Positions 7,782 through 15,595 of a stretch of 64,000 bases of DNA are shown here, piece after piece. Positions within the stretch are counted from its first letter, which is position 1; each line of letters opens with the position of its first letter. The notes beneath the pieces were generated by a model. The model had not been told where the DNA came from. It searched no databases and was given only the letters and a program-made list of their open reading frames with translations. This DNA is from SIG299 sp045531895. Lineage in GTDB: Bacteria; Bacillota; Clostridia; Lachnospirales; Lachnospiraceae. The position numbers and the translations under genes were made by a program. The stretch spans positions 1 through 64,000 of the forward strand of contig JAZSEW010000055.1 in the NCBI GenBank assembly GCA_045531895.1. The letters are read 5' to 3'.

Positions 7782-8495
7782 TTACTTGTTTTTGTTGTAA
7801 ATCTTAGACTTTGTCTCACCTGTTTCTATATCAATGTAACGTACAAACAGGGAAACCTTATTATCTTCATTTAAACTGTTCCAGATCATATCACCAAAGG
7901 TATCCATGTCGCCGGAAACAGCAACCACCTTAGGCTCACCTTCGAAGCTTGGAAGAGGATTGCCATCGCACTTATATGTATGAATAAAGCGGCCTTCTCC
8001 ATTCTTTGGGTTGTCATATGTATATGTATAACGGTTGCAGCAGGATGGATCACCATTGTTGCTTTTTAAAATAGACATAGCAAAATCATAAGCACCATTT
8101 TCAATATGCATAATTCCGGAAATTCTTGGTGTGTAGTTTGGACCATCCGGTTCAAACTCTCTGGTGCGTAAAGATTCTTCAAAGCTCATCTGCTTATCCA
8201 TCAATTCATAAATGGTATCTGTCTGATCACCATTGGTTACGATCTTCTTGTTGCCAAGAACACGTACCGGCGCATAAATAATAAGACTTGGGTCAACCAG
8301 CTTAGATGGGTCAAATGCCTGAGTACGAATGCCGGCACCATCCTCTACGAATACACGGTTACGGCTGTTCTCGCTTCTTCCCATGATGAAATATGCGGTT
8401 ACTGCATACTTTCCATCTTCTGACTTTCCGATGACAATACCTCTGCCCGGATATGCATTCTGCTTTAATTCCTGTTCCAATGATAATAATTCCAT
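7782..8495 (-). CDS. IMP cyclohydrolase, PurO-like
   Basis: A 237-residue protein of the IMP_cyclohyd (PurO) family, first known from archaea. It closes FAICAR to IMP and water, the last step of IMP synthesis. Recognisable stretches are YPGRGIVIG, YFIMGRSENSRNRVF, NGDQTDTIYE and PRISGIMH. It is first in a two-gene operon with the stand-alone AICAR transformylase, so the pair together replaces bifunctional PurH. Start ATG is preceded by AGGAGGATTACA. A promoter lies about 45 bp upstream; I see no PurR-type palindrome or guanine riboswitch there. Confidence 0.88.
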   Translation of the reverse strand: MELLSLEQELKQNAYPGRGIVIGKSEDGKYAVTAYFIMGRSENSRNRVFVEDGAGIRTQAFDPSKLVDPSLIIYAPVRVLGNKKIVTNGDQTDTIYELMDKQMSFEESLRTREFEPDGPNYTPRISGIMHIENGAYDFAMSILKSNNGDPSCCNRYTYTYDNPKNGEGRFIHTYKCDGNPLPSFEGEPKVVAVSGDMDTFGDMIWNSLNEDNKVSLFVRYIDIETGETKSKIYNKNK

Positions 8496-8540
8496 TGTAA
8501 TCCTCCTATGTGTTCCGTAATTTACTAAACCTACCCTTTA

Positions 8541-8569
8541 ATGGTAGCATTTTCAATGATTTTTGGCAA
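8541..8569 (-). promoter_or_regulatory. Predicted promoter of the purO-purH operon
   Basis: On the minus strand TTGCCA (8564-8569) is 17 bp from TACCAT (8541-8546), about 45 bp upstream of the PurO-like ATG and after the HD-GYP terminator. Confidence 0.45.
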
Positions 8570-8584
8570 TCACTTTTCTCTTGA

Positions 8585-8626
8585 AAAAATGAGAGGTAAT
8601 TTATAAGCATCTCTTATAAATTACCT
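8585..8626 (-). terminator. Rho-independent terminator of the HD-GYP gene
   Basis: A perfect 14-bp stem AGGTAATTTATAAG/complement (8594-8607 with 8613-8626) is followed on the minus strand by CTCATTTTTTC. It starts 11 bp after the HD-GYP stop and separates that gene from the purine operon. Confidence 0.8.
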
Positions 8627-8637
8627 CCTTATAGTTC

Positions 8638-9738
8638 TTAATAATACATTTCTTTAATAGACAAGTCTTTGCGCAATGACAAATCTACAAAACCACCATC
8701 CACCATAATCAATGGTCTGGCAGGTTCATTTTTATTCGGCATAACAATTTTGCCGCGCTGTCCGTCATTTAACACAACCTCAAACTGAATAAAATTCTGC
8801 ACCAACCGCTGGATAAAACATACCAGCATTTCAGAGTCAAACTTAATATAGCAGTTATCAAACATATAGTTCAATGCGGCCAGCGGTGCCATTGCCTCAT
8901 AACCTTTTTCTTTGGTAATCAGTGTATCATACGCATCTGCAATTGCCAGTACTCTGGAAACATTATTTAAGCTTTTATAAGAAAGCTTCTGTGGAAAACC
9001 ACTTAAATCCATACGCTCATGATGCGTCAGAACAGCCTGTTTTAAGCGGATATCCAAATCCGTATCCTTGAGCAGATTATATGCATGCACCATATGCTTT
9101 TTACCACAGGTATTCTCATATTCTCCATGCAGACTGATGTTCTTTTCGCCTTCTTTCCAGCAAACCAGAAGCCCCATGTCATGTAACAAACCTGCAATAC
9201 CGGCAAGTTCGATTTCTTCATCCTCAAAATCCATCCACTTTGCCAAAAGCTGTGCATATATTGAAACATTAATCGAATGAATGAAAATGTCCTTTGACCC
9301 CTGATTCATTTTAAACAGCATATCAAACAAATGAACATCATTATCAGCTTTTGCCGCAATGGCATCTACGATATCAAGAAGTTGGTCCGTATCAACAGGT
9401 TCACGGTTGATAATCTTATTAATACTCTTTCCCAGAATCTCCTGTCCTGCTCGAAAAGTATCCTCAAAGGTCTCCTGCCTGTTCTCTACCGCATTCATGG
9501 TATCCGGAATATCAGACCCCTCATCTGATACGTTCGAGTCATCTGCATCTGTCTCCGGCTCATCGCTCTCTTCCCCTATAATAACTTCCATTATGGAATG
9601 TCTTGCCAGAAGATTGATAACTTCTACAGTAGCCACAGTATTCTCAGGTACCAGAATAGTTCCGTTACGAGTGTATACATCCGCTGCAATCAGCATCCCC
9701 TCGTCCAGTTCTTCTATTCCAATCATTTTCTCCTTCAT
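8638..9738 (-). CDS. HD-GYP domain protein (c-di-GMP phosphodiesterase-like)
   Basis: A 366-residue cytoplasmic signalling protein. An N-terminal segment (residues 1-60, MIGIEELDEGMLIAADVYT) resembles the small domain that often precedes HD-GYP. An acidic linker follows (DADDSNVSDEGSD), then the HD domain with LLHDMG near residue 187 and the second motif HHERMDLSGFP, a degenerate HHExxDGxGYP, followed by AIADAYD. Metal ligands HD and HH are kept, but the GYP signature is changed to GFP and the first Gly to Leu, so cyclic-di-GMP hydrolysis is likely but not assured. Monocistronic, with its own terminator. Confidence 0.88.
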   Translation of the reverse strand: MKEKMIGIEELDEGMLIAADVYTRNGTILVPENTVATVEVINLLARHSIMEVIIGEESDEPETDADDSNVSDEGSDIPDTMNAVENRQETFEDTFRAGQEILGKSINKIINREPVDTDQLLDIVDAIAAKADNDVHLFDMLFKMNQGSKDIFIHSINVSIYAQLLAKWMDFEDEEIELAGIAGLLHDMGLLVCWKEGEKNISLHGEYENTCGKKHMVHAYNLLKDTDLDIRLKQAVLTHHERMDLSGFPQKLSYKSLNNVSRVLAIADAYDTLITKEKGYEAMAPLAALNYMFDNCYIKFDSEMLVCFIQRLVQNFIQFEVVLNDGQRGKIVMPNKNEPARPLIMVDGGFVDLSLRKDLSIKEMYY

Positions 9739-9904
9739 TTTTTTCCACCTGCTTCCCCAAAAAATATAGCTTGTTTAAATAAATAATCTCTAAAGATTTT
9801 CTGAATTTTTTCACTTATTAGAACTATTATATCTTATATTTCAACAAAATGAAAGCATTTTCTTTAACTTTTATCAAGAAAAATTAATCAAACATCAAAC
9901 ATAA

Positions 9905-9949
9905 CACAAAAAGAGTCGAAAACAGCCTAGAAAAAAGACTGTTCCCGAC
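9905..9949 (-). terminator. Rho-independent terminator of the GH26 gene
   Basis: A stem GTCGGGAACAG with CTGTTTTCGAC (9915-9949, with G-U pairs) is followed on the minus strand by TCTTTTT. It lies about 38 bp after the GH26 stop. The rest of the gap 9739-9986 holds nothing I recognise. Confidence 0.75.
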
Positions 9950-9986
9950 CCTTTCGTATATATTTTATGAGAAAATTATTGGTTGA

Positions 9987-10940
9987 CTAATACAGCTTTG
10001 GCAGTTTATCTAATGTAATTGCACATTTTGCATTATATTGCTTCTTATAAATTTCTGCTGTATTGAACGTATCCTCCAATACAAACGTACCGCTCCACAT
10101 CATAAACCAGCGCCAGTCTGCCTGTTCCTTCAGCACTGCTTCCACATCCGGAATCACTCCTATTTCACCAATGGCAAATGGCTTTTTTGTTGTTATTTCG
10201 GCAATGGCATCATACTGCTTTTTCATAGACGTATGCTGATGCGCCGGCGGATAAAAGTCCGCGGTTACGATATCGCAGTACTCATCACCCACATAGCCTT
10301 CCGGTCTTGGATTATTCCACACCCAGATTAAATTATCTAACTGCTTTTCTACTGTATAGTAGCGGAACATCAGACGATACAATTTTCCGGCAACGTCCAT
10401 CCCCTTTGCTCCCCACCAGAACCAGTCACCTTCTGCTTCATGAAACGGACGCCACAAAATCGGGATATGCTTGTCTCTAAAACCTGCAAGCAGGTCTGCC
10501 ATCACATCCATATCATGGTAAAACGCAGTTCGCTCTGCTGTTCCTTCTTCCAGCACTTTTTCTGCATCAAATTCTGTGTTTTTAGAATAAAATGCCTTAT
10601 CTGCACCACCGATTGGAGAATACCAATGCCAGGTAAAAGTAATAAGCCCACCCTTTTCTGCCCACTCATAGGCACGCTGCAAGGTTCCTTCATTCTCACG
10701 TAGTTCCTTTAACGCTTCTTCATCACAGGAAGGATAATTAATATTCGGAGAATACGCCAGCAATTCAAAGCCACAAAGAGCCGGAAGCTTTCCTGTTACT
10801 TTTTCCAAATATACCAGTTCTTCCTGTGCCATAGTCAATGTATGCTGACCAACAATAATTTCTTTTCCTTTTACACTTTCTAAATAGTCCAATACTGCCC
10901 GAACTTCCTTGCTTGCCTTTGGATTGACCGGATTACTCAT
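9987..10940 (-). CDS. Glycoside hydrolase family 26 (beta-mannanase-like), cytoplasmic
   Basis: A 317-residue GH26 enzyme, predicted to cut beta-1,4-mannosyl linkages. The catalytic acid region is WRPFHEAEGDWFWWG (about residues 163-177; acid Glu168), and the nucleophile region is FAIGEIGVIP near residue 255. The N-terminus MSNPVNPKASKEV has no signal peptide, so the enzyme should work on imported oligosaccharides. It is monocistronic, with a good promoter and a terminator; no transporter or mannobiose phosphorylase gene is adjacent. Together with the GH113-like gene near 40 kb it suggests use of manno-oligosaccharides. Confidence 0.88.
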   Translation of the reverse strand: MSNPVNPKASKEVRAVLDYLESVKGKEIIVGQHTLTMAQEELVYLEKVTGKLPALCGFELLAYSPNINYPSCDEEALKELRENEGTLQRAYEWAEKGGLITFTWHWYSPIGGADKAFYSKNTEFDAEKVLEEGTAERTAFYHDMDVMADLLAGFRDKHIPILWRPFHEAEGDWFWWGAKGMDVAGKLYRLMFRYYTVEKQLDNLIWVWNNPRPEGYVGDEYCDIVTADFYPPAHQHTSMKKQYDAIAEITTKKPFAIGEIGVIPDVEAVLKEQADWRWFMMWSGTFVLEDTFNTAEIYKKQYNAKCAITLDKLPKLY

Positions 10941-10969
10941 ATACCCTTCTCCTTTTTTCGACCTATATC

Positions 10970-10997
10970 CTTATAATTCAAGCATACTCTATGTCAA
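10970..10997 (-). promoter_or_regulatory. Predicted promoter of the GH26 gene
   Basis: On the minus strand a consensus TTGACA (10992-10997) is 16 bp from TATAAG (10970-10975), about 30 bp upstream of the GH26 ATG, which has AAAGGAGAAGG as ribosome-binding site. Confidence 0.65.
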
Positions 10998-11077
10998 GTA
11001 ATATTACAAGTAACTAAATGCCTAATTTTTACCTAAGCAAAAGTATTTTTAGTTAAAAGTATTTCTTTTTAATTTCA

Positions 11078-11106
11078 TTGAAGTTTTTCCAAAAATGAAG
11101 TATGAT
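11078..11106 (+). promoter_or_regulatory. Predicted promoter of the thioesterase gene
   Basis: TTGAAG (11078-11083) is 17 bp from TATGAT (11101-11106), about 36 bp before the thioesterase ATG. It diverges from the GH26 promoter. Confidence 0.6.
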
Positions 11107-11142
11107 GATTAGCATAGAAAATTGTTCACGAAGGAGTTTACC

Positions 11143-11559
11143 ATGAATCACTATAAACACACTATTCAGTATTACGAAACCGACAAAATGGGTATCACTC
11201 ACCACTCCAATTACATTCGCTTTATGGAAGAAGCGCGAATTTTTTTCTTAAAAAATGCTGGTTTTCCATATGAGAAATTTGAAGAAGAAGGAATTATTTC
11301 CCCTGTTGTTGGTATCACCTGCGACTACAAGAAAACAACTACATTTCCGGATGAACTGGAAATTAAGGTGGCTGTTCTGGAAGTTTCGCCGGTTAAATTT
11401 AAGTTACAGTATACCATGACCGTAGCGGACAAGCTGGTCTGTACCGCCAGCAGCACCCACTGTTTTCTTTCCAAAGAAGGGCGCCCGGTCAGCATTCAAA
11501 AACAGTATCCGGAGTTTTATAATACGCTGCTTCAGTTAAAGCAGGAAAGCGAAGCATGA
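11143..11559 (+). CDS. Acyl-CoA thioesterase, 4HBT/YbgC-like hotdog fold
   Basis: A 138-residue single hotdog-domain thioesterase that would hydrolyse acyl-CoA thioesters in the cytoplasm. The active-site region is YYETDKMGITHHSNYIRFMEEAR (given here as family landmarks: catalytic Asp at residue 14, HHSNY at 20-24), typical of the YbgC/FadM group. The ATG at 11143 is chosen over an upstream in-frame ATG because AAGGAG lies 7 bp before it and the upstream one has no ribosome-binding site. Monocistronic, plus strand, with its own promoter and a hairpin at its end. Natural substrate unknown. Confidence 0.88.
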   Translation: MNHYKHTIQYYETDKMGITHHSNYIRFMEEARIFFLKNAGFPYEKFEEEGIISPVVGITCDYKKTTTFPDELEIKVAVLEVSPVKFKLQYTMTVADKLVCTASSTHCFLSKEGRPVSIQKQYPEFYNTLLQLKQESEA

Positions 11560-11580
11560 CCTTTCCTCTGCTTCGCTTTC
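11545..11580. terminator. Bidirectional hairpin between the thioesterase and XRE genes
   Basis: A perfect 12-bp stem GAAAGCGAAGCA/complement (11545-11556 with 11569-11580) starts inside the last codons of the thioesterase gene. It separates two convergent genes. T-tracts are poor on both sides, so it may act as a weak bidirectional terminator. Confidence 0.55.
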
Positions 11581-11589
11581 CAATATCAT

Positions 11590-11799
11590 TTATTCCTCTT
11601 TTTTATACTCTAAAATATCACCAGGCTGGCAGTTCAGTGCCTCACAAATTGCTTCTAATGTAGAGAAGCGGATGGCACTGACTTTGCCGGTCTTTATTTT
11701 TGATAAATTCACGTTGGCAATACCAACTTTCTCCGAAAGTTCGTTTAAGGACATTTTCCGGTCTGCCATGACACGGTCCAGTCGTAAAATAATCGGCAT
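11590..11799 (-). CDS. Small XRE-family HTH regulator
   Basis: A 69-residue protein that is almost only a Cro/C1-type helix-turn-helix: LNELSEKVGIANVNLSKIKTG spans helices 2-3 (recognition helix NVNLSKIK). The start at 11799 (MPIILRLDRVM) is supported by AAGGAGGG 5 bp upstream; a longer ORF upstream would run into the preceding gene. It follows the DUF2975 gene by 10 bp in one operon. This DUF2975 plus small XRE pairing is common in Firmicutes; the role of the pair is not established. Confidence 0.88.
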   Translation of the reverse strand: MPIILRLDRVMADRKMSLNELSEKVGIANVNLSKIKTGKVSAIRFSTLEAICEALNCQPGDILEYKKEE

Positions 11800-11809
11800 A
11801 GTTCCCTCC

Positions 11810-12412
11810 TTATAATGTCTCATCTGCCTGCTTCTGTAACTCTTCACCGTAGCGAAACACATAGGATAACATGATAACCAGAACGCCAATTAAAATATTA
11901 CCTAAGCTAAAGTCATGACTTACAGTAACGCTGCCAACATCCCGGGATAAAAACAGGGACGCCACATCATACATATAAAATGCCAGATTGGTACCAATTG
12001 TTTCTATGATGTCTATAATAATTCCGCCAACAATCCAGACTATACCAAGTTTTTTAATGTTGCCGCTGACCGTCCCTCCAAAAGGCTGCCCGGCAATCAT
12101 CGGTGCAAGCACCTTGCGAAGCACTTTAATAAGATAACAGGTAACTGCGATAGCAATTAATGCCATCACCATTGTGGTACCCATTTCAATTGCCATAAAT
12201 GTATTGTCCACTAACTGAGGTTCCTTAAACTCCAGCTTTACATCGCCAAAACTAACACCGGAAAGTTCTGCCTGTGGCAGTTTACCTAACATTTCTGCAA
12301 TCAGGCAGATACCAACACCGACAAAAATAATTATTCCACTTACCATTAGAATACGATAAACCACCTTTAAAATAGTATCTACTGTTTTTGATGTTTTCAT
12401 TAGTTTTTCCAT
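11810..12412 (-). CDS. DUF2975 membrane protein
   Basis: A 200-residue membrane protein with about four transmembrane helices (roughly residues 15-45, 75-100, 125-150 and 165-190) and a family-typical segment VLRKVLAPMIAGQPFGGTVSGNIKKLGIV. It belongs to DUF2975. It is the first gene of a two-gene operon with the small XRE regulator and has a consensus promoter with a 130-nt leader containing palindromes. AAGGAGG lies 7 bp before the ATG. Function unknown; a membrane partner controlling the regulator is a fair guess only. Confidence 0.85.
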   Translation of the reverse strand: MEKLMKTSKTVDTILKVVYRILMVSGIIIFVGVGICLIAEMLGKLPQAELSGVSFGDVKLEFKEPQLVDNTFMAIEMGTTMVMALIAIAVTCYLIKVLRKVLAPMIAGQPFGGTVSGNIKKLGIVWIVGGIIIDIIETIGTNLAFYMYDVASLFLSRDVGSVTVSHDFSLGNILIGVLVIMLSYVFRYGEELQKQADETL

Positions 12413-12457
12413 ATAATCCTCCTTGGTTTATAATCACTCAACAAATATCTGCTGTCA

Positions 12458-12509
12458 AGGAACCTGTCGTGCACTACAAGTTTCCTTACTTTGTGAAGCA
12501 AAGTACCCA
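12458..12509. promoter_or_regulatory. Two adjacent palindromes in the DUF2975 leader
   Basis: A 31-bp imperfect palindrome centred on GTGCAC runs from AAGGAACC to GTTTCCTT (12458-12488), and next to it TACTTTG-TGAAG-CAAAGTA forms a 7-bp hairpin (12489-12507). Both lie between the promoter and the ATG of the DUF2975 gene. They could be an operator for the XRE protein or RNA hairpins that control expression. Confidence 0.5.
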
Positions 12510-12550
12510 CCTACTCATACCGGCAGAGACATTTCCTCCTTACAGTAAGA

Positions 12551-12579
12551 ATTATATAATTAGATTATATGTTTGTCAA
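12551..12579 (-). promoter_or_regulatory. Consensus promoter of the DUF2975-XRE operon
   Basis: On the minus strand a perfect TTGACA (12574-12579) is 17 bp from a perfect TATAAT (12551-12556). The predicted leader to the DUF2975 ATG is about 130 nt. Confidence 0.85.
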
Positions 12580-12614
12580 CTACTTTTTAATGTTTATCGT
12601 TAAATATTTTACTT

Positions 12615-13643
12615 TTATCTTACAAAATCAACATATACCATATCATATTCGATTCTGTCCTCATCATAGGAACGTCGCATGGTCCAGAACCCTTCCCCTG
12701 CAACATAAACCAGACTATAAAAATATAGCTGCGGATTATCTCCCACATCATCCGGGGCGAAATAATGCACCAGCCTTACCTGAGCATGTTCCTCTTTCTG
12801 CACCTTTTGAAAAAAATCCTGCCAAAGCTCACCACCGTGAGCCAGGCGCAGGTCTTCCAAAACAACGTAATTCTCTTCCTTGACTGCTTTAATAATTTCC
12901 TCAGCCGGAATATCTGTCGGATATGCTTCCTCTGTTTTCTCCAACAACATTTTTGCAGTCGCTTCACCATCCACCAGCATCAATGAGGAATACGGCGTTT
13001 CCGTGTACATCATCCAGGTATCTGACCCATCCAAACCTTCCTTGGATTCCGACGGCACAAATCCCTGATGCAGCGTAGCACCTTTTTCCGAAATCACTTC
13101 ACCAGTTTTATCTAATGGGTACACTACAAATACAATTTCCAGCCAGAGCGGATTTTCCACCCTCACTCTCTTGTCATTATACATAATGCGAACCTCATCG
13201 CCAACCCACAATCCTCGCAGTGTCTGTTCATCAACTACCACCGGGTCGAATGCCACCGGAGTCTCCTTCCGAATTGGTCCGACACCTTCTTTTATGGATT
13301 CCACCAGCACCCTGTCCTCTGTAATCTCTACAATTTCAGCGTCAAAGTACGTGGTTCCGTTGGAATCGCCCCAGTCCATCTGCTCCGCCAGATATTCCTT
13401 ATCGATTTTATAGTAAACTTCCTTACCAAAAAGTTCAATGCTTAACCCCTCTCTCATCGTAAGGGTCATGCCTACATTGCCATATCTTTTTATTTTCGTA
13501 ACCTTATATACTCCCGCAATGCTTCCGTACACCACGGAACCGCCATCATCCAACTGAGCCTTTACCGGAAAGAATAAAAGCAATAGAAGTAAAACCGATG
13601 AAAGTATCAAAACAACTCTGGCAATCCTGATTTTCTTTTTCAT
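12615..13643 (-). CDS. Membrane-anchored protein of the ECF sigma operon, unknown function
   Basis: A 342-residue protein with an N-terminal anchor or signal (KKKIRIARVVLILSSVLLLL then FFP) and an extracytoplasmic body. I do not recognise its family. Its first 85 residues are clearly paralogous to the small protein at 15218-15484: both have a KKK start, FP after the anchor, DGG...Y.SI.G.Y.VT, and REG...LFG. It is the last gene of a four-gene operon after the sigma factor and the anti-sigma-like gene, 15 bp after the latter. A role in sensing or in responding to envelope conditions fits the position, without direct evidence. Confidence 0.75.
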   Translation of the reverse strand: MKKKIRIARVVLILSSVLLLLLLFFPVKAQLDDGGSVVYGSIAGVYKVTKIKRYGNVGMTLTMREGLSIELFGKEVYYKIDKEYLAEQMDWGDSNGTTYFDAEIVEITEDRVLVESIKEGVGPIRKETPVAFDPVVVDEQTLRGLWVGDEVRIMYNDKRVRVENPLWLEIVFVVYPLDKTGEVISEKGATLHQGFVPSESKEGLDGSDTWMMYTETPYSSLMLVDGEATAKMLLEKTEEAYPTDIPAEEIIKAVKEENYVVLEDLRLAHGGELWQDFFQKVQKEEHAQVRLVHYFAPDDVGDNPQLYFYSLVYVAGEGFWTMRRSYDEDRIEYDMVYVDFVR

Positions 13644-13658
13644 GGATGTTACCTCCTG

Positions 13659-14615
13659 TTATTTCATATAAGTGTCCAGCCAGTTCTGCAGTTCCTCCGT
13701 CACCTTATAATAAGCCAGTGTTCCCTTCGAGTACAGCCAGCCTGTTTCCGGATACCAGTTCACATAAAACTTCAGCCCTTCTGCTGTTTCCACACAAATC
13801 GTCCGTTCTGTTTCCGTAAATCGGTTAAACTCCGCAGCAGACATGTTATCCAGAATCATTTCCCGGAAATTGTCCCAGCTATAGCATTCGGATTCCATGC
13901 TCATGGTAGCATCATAAAACTGACTGATACAACTGCTATCCGTAATTTCTTCTCCAATACCAATACCACTGCTGATACTTTCTACTTCTGCCACCATAAA
14001 AATATCGGTTGCTGATTTGACACCATACGCCCGGTATAATTCAGAAAGCGGGCTATATGTCTCTTCCCCCGGTACAAAATAGTTAGAGAACAGTCCAGCC
14101 ATATATTCCTCGCCGTCCTTTACTACTACCACTGCTGAATTCGAAAGGGCAGAAGCATATTGATACATATCAATCTCTGTATCCGATGCCGTTTCTTCAT
14201 AACCATTTTCTGTTTTTTCCAGATTGCCAAGCCAACGACCACAATCCTCCTCCCCAATGGTTTTCGGAATTCCGGCTATATTTAATAAGTTCAGGTCATT
14301 GCTGATATGGTATAGAGCACCATTATAAGCTAACTGTGGATTTGTAACATTTCCCGGTTCCGCACTACCACTGGAATCTCCCGGTGTCCGGGTTGGTACC
14401 GCACTTCCATTAGAGATATCGACGTCCCCTTTTCTGGCAAACAAGCCATTCATCACAAGACCGGCTCCCAGCACAAGAACACAAAAGCACGCTGCCAGAC
14501 TGCCCCATTTTAGCACTCTCGAAGCAAGTTTCTTCTTAAATTTGAATTCTCCCGCCTCTTCAATAAAATCCTCCCGGATATCAGAAATGGCATCATATAA
14601 TTTTTCGTTTTTCAT
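13659..14615 (-). CDS. Anti-sigma-factor-like membrane protein
   Basis: A 318-residue protein with a cytoplasmic N-terminus (about residues 1-35, KNEKLYDAISDIREDFIEEA), one transmembrane helix (about 37-58, WGSLAACFCVLVLGAGLVM) and an extracytoplasmic part that starts with a Ser/Pro/Gly-rich linker (SAVPTRTPGDSSGSAEPG). That topology, and the ATGA overlap with the sigma factor gene upstream, fit an anti-sigma factor that holds the sigma factor at the membrane. No zinc-finger ZAS motif is visible. AAGGAG stands 8 bp before the ATG. Confidence 0.75.
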   Translation of the reverse strand: MKNEKLYDAISDIREDFIEEAGEFKFKKKLASRVLKWGSLAACFCVLVLGAGLVMNGLFARKGDVDISNGSAVPTRTPGDSSGSAEPGNVTNPQLAYNGALYHISNDLNLLNIAGIPKTIGEEDCGRWLGNLEKTENGYEETASDTEIDMYQYASALSNSAVVVVKDGEEYMAGLFSNYFVPGEETYSPLSELYRAYGVKSATDIFMVAEVESISSGIGIGEEITDSSCISQFYDATMSMESECYSWDNFREMILDNMSAAEFNRFTETERTICVETAEGLKFYVNWYPETGWLYSKGTLAYYKVTEELQNWLDTYMK

Positions 14616-15169
14616 AATGTCACTCCTTTTTCCTCAAGAAATTTCTTTAACTTTCTACGCAGACGTAACATTTTCTGGGACATCTGGGCTGCACTGATTC
14701 CACAGTGTTTTGCCAGAGTTCTAACTTCATTACCATACCAGTAGCGTCGGATAAACAACGCCCTGTCGTCCGGTGTCAGACCTTCCAACCACGAATTTAT
14801 GTATTCCGCCAGTTCTTTTGCTTCCAATTCCTGCTCAATATTTTCTGTCGCCGGTATGCAGTCATTTAACTCTGACAACATAACCTCCAGCCCGTTAAAC
14901 CGTTTTTTTGCATGTAATGCACGATATTTACTGATGGAAAAGTTCCGGACAATTCTTCCAAGGAATGCCTTGAAGGAATCCGGTCTGGTAGGCGGAATCT
15001 GTTTCCATGCCGTATGGTAGGTATCGTTGACACACTCCTCTGCATCTTCTTTTACACTAAGTACGTTCATCGCGATACGCAGACAAAATGTGCCGTATTT
15101 TTTTTCCGTTTCTAAAAGTGCCGCTTCATCACGACTGAAATATAATTCGATGATTTGATTATCTTCCAC
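14612..15169 (-). CDS. ECF RNA polymerase sigma factor
   Basis: A 185-residue sigma-70 family protein. Region 2 spans about residues 20-85 (AEECVNDTYHTAWKQIPP, then FLGRIVRNFSISKYR), and region 4 spans about 125-178 (LTPDDRALFIRRYWYG, HTH with AKHCGISAAQMSQKMLRLRRKLKK). GTG is the likely start, with GAGGGAG upstream. Its 3' end overlaps the anti-sigma-like gene by 4 bp, so the two are translationally coupled. The operon is bracketed by two paralogous membrane-anchored proteins. Such sigma factors are often autoregulated, but I cannot point to a matching promoter. Confidence 0.9.
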   Translation of the reverse strand: MEDNQIIELYFSRDEAALLETEKKYGTFCLRIAMNVLSVKEDAEECVNDTYHTAWKQIPPTRPDSFKAFLGRIVRNFSISKYRALHAKKRFNGLEVMLSELNDCIPATENIEQELEAKELAEYINSWLEGLTPDDRALFIRRYWYGNEVRTLAKHCGISAAQMSQKMLRLRRKLKKFLEEKGVTL

Positions 15170-15217
15170 GTTTTTCTCCCTCTGGTTCCCTGTGACTTAT
15201 GTGCAATACTACTGCAT

Positions 15218-15484
15218 CTACTCTGCGGTATATTCCGTTACTACTCTGGTTGTACTGTTGTCAAATACTGTCATGCCAAATAGTTTCACCGTAATTCCCT
15301 CTTTACGGGTCTCATAATTTTCAGCAGATACTCCCATCTGGTTCCAGTCTGTCACCTCGTAAATTCCTAAAATACTGCGATATGCATTAGTACCTCCGTC
15401 TTTGTACTGAAGGCGAATTGGAAACAGGATAATGACGAGTACTGTTATAACAAGTATAGTAATAAGTTTTGTTTTCTTTTTCAT
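15218..15484 (-). CDS. Small membrane-anchored protein, paralogue of 12615-13643
   Basis: An 88-residue protein with an N-terminal anchor (about residues 5-21, LITILVITVLVIILF) and a short outer domain beginning LQYKDGGTNAYRSILGIYEVT. The outer domain matches the first part of the protein at 12615-13643 in the same operon. The start at 15484 is chosen since GTGAGGA lies 6 bp upstream; an upstream in-frame GTG lacks a ribosome-binding site. It precedes the sigma factor gene by 48 bp. It may be a truncated duplicate or a separate sensor subunit. Confidence 0.7.
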   Translation of the reverse strand: MKKKTKLITILVITVLVIILFPIRLQYKDGGTNAYRSILGIYEVTDWNQMGVSAENYETRKEGITVKLFGMTVFDNSTTRVVTEYTAE

Positions 15485-15595
15485 GCTGTCCTCACTTTCT
15501 GCATCTAACTCTATGTAGTTACCTGTTGATGTTGTATCCTTCACTTTATAAGACGCAAAAGAAGTAGAAATATTGTCAGTGAAATTTTTTTCATT

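Noticed and set aside
9042..9269. Open frames overlapping the HD-GYP gene on both strands
   Set aside because: They are shadows of a well-supported gene with conserved motifs.
11800..11889. 30-codon N-terminal extension of the small XRE protein
   Set aside because: It lies in the coding end of the DUF2975 gene, and AAGGAGGG marks the internal ATG at 11799.
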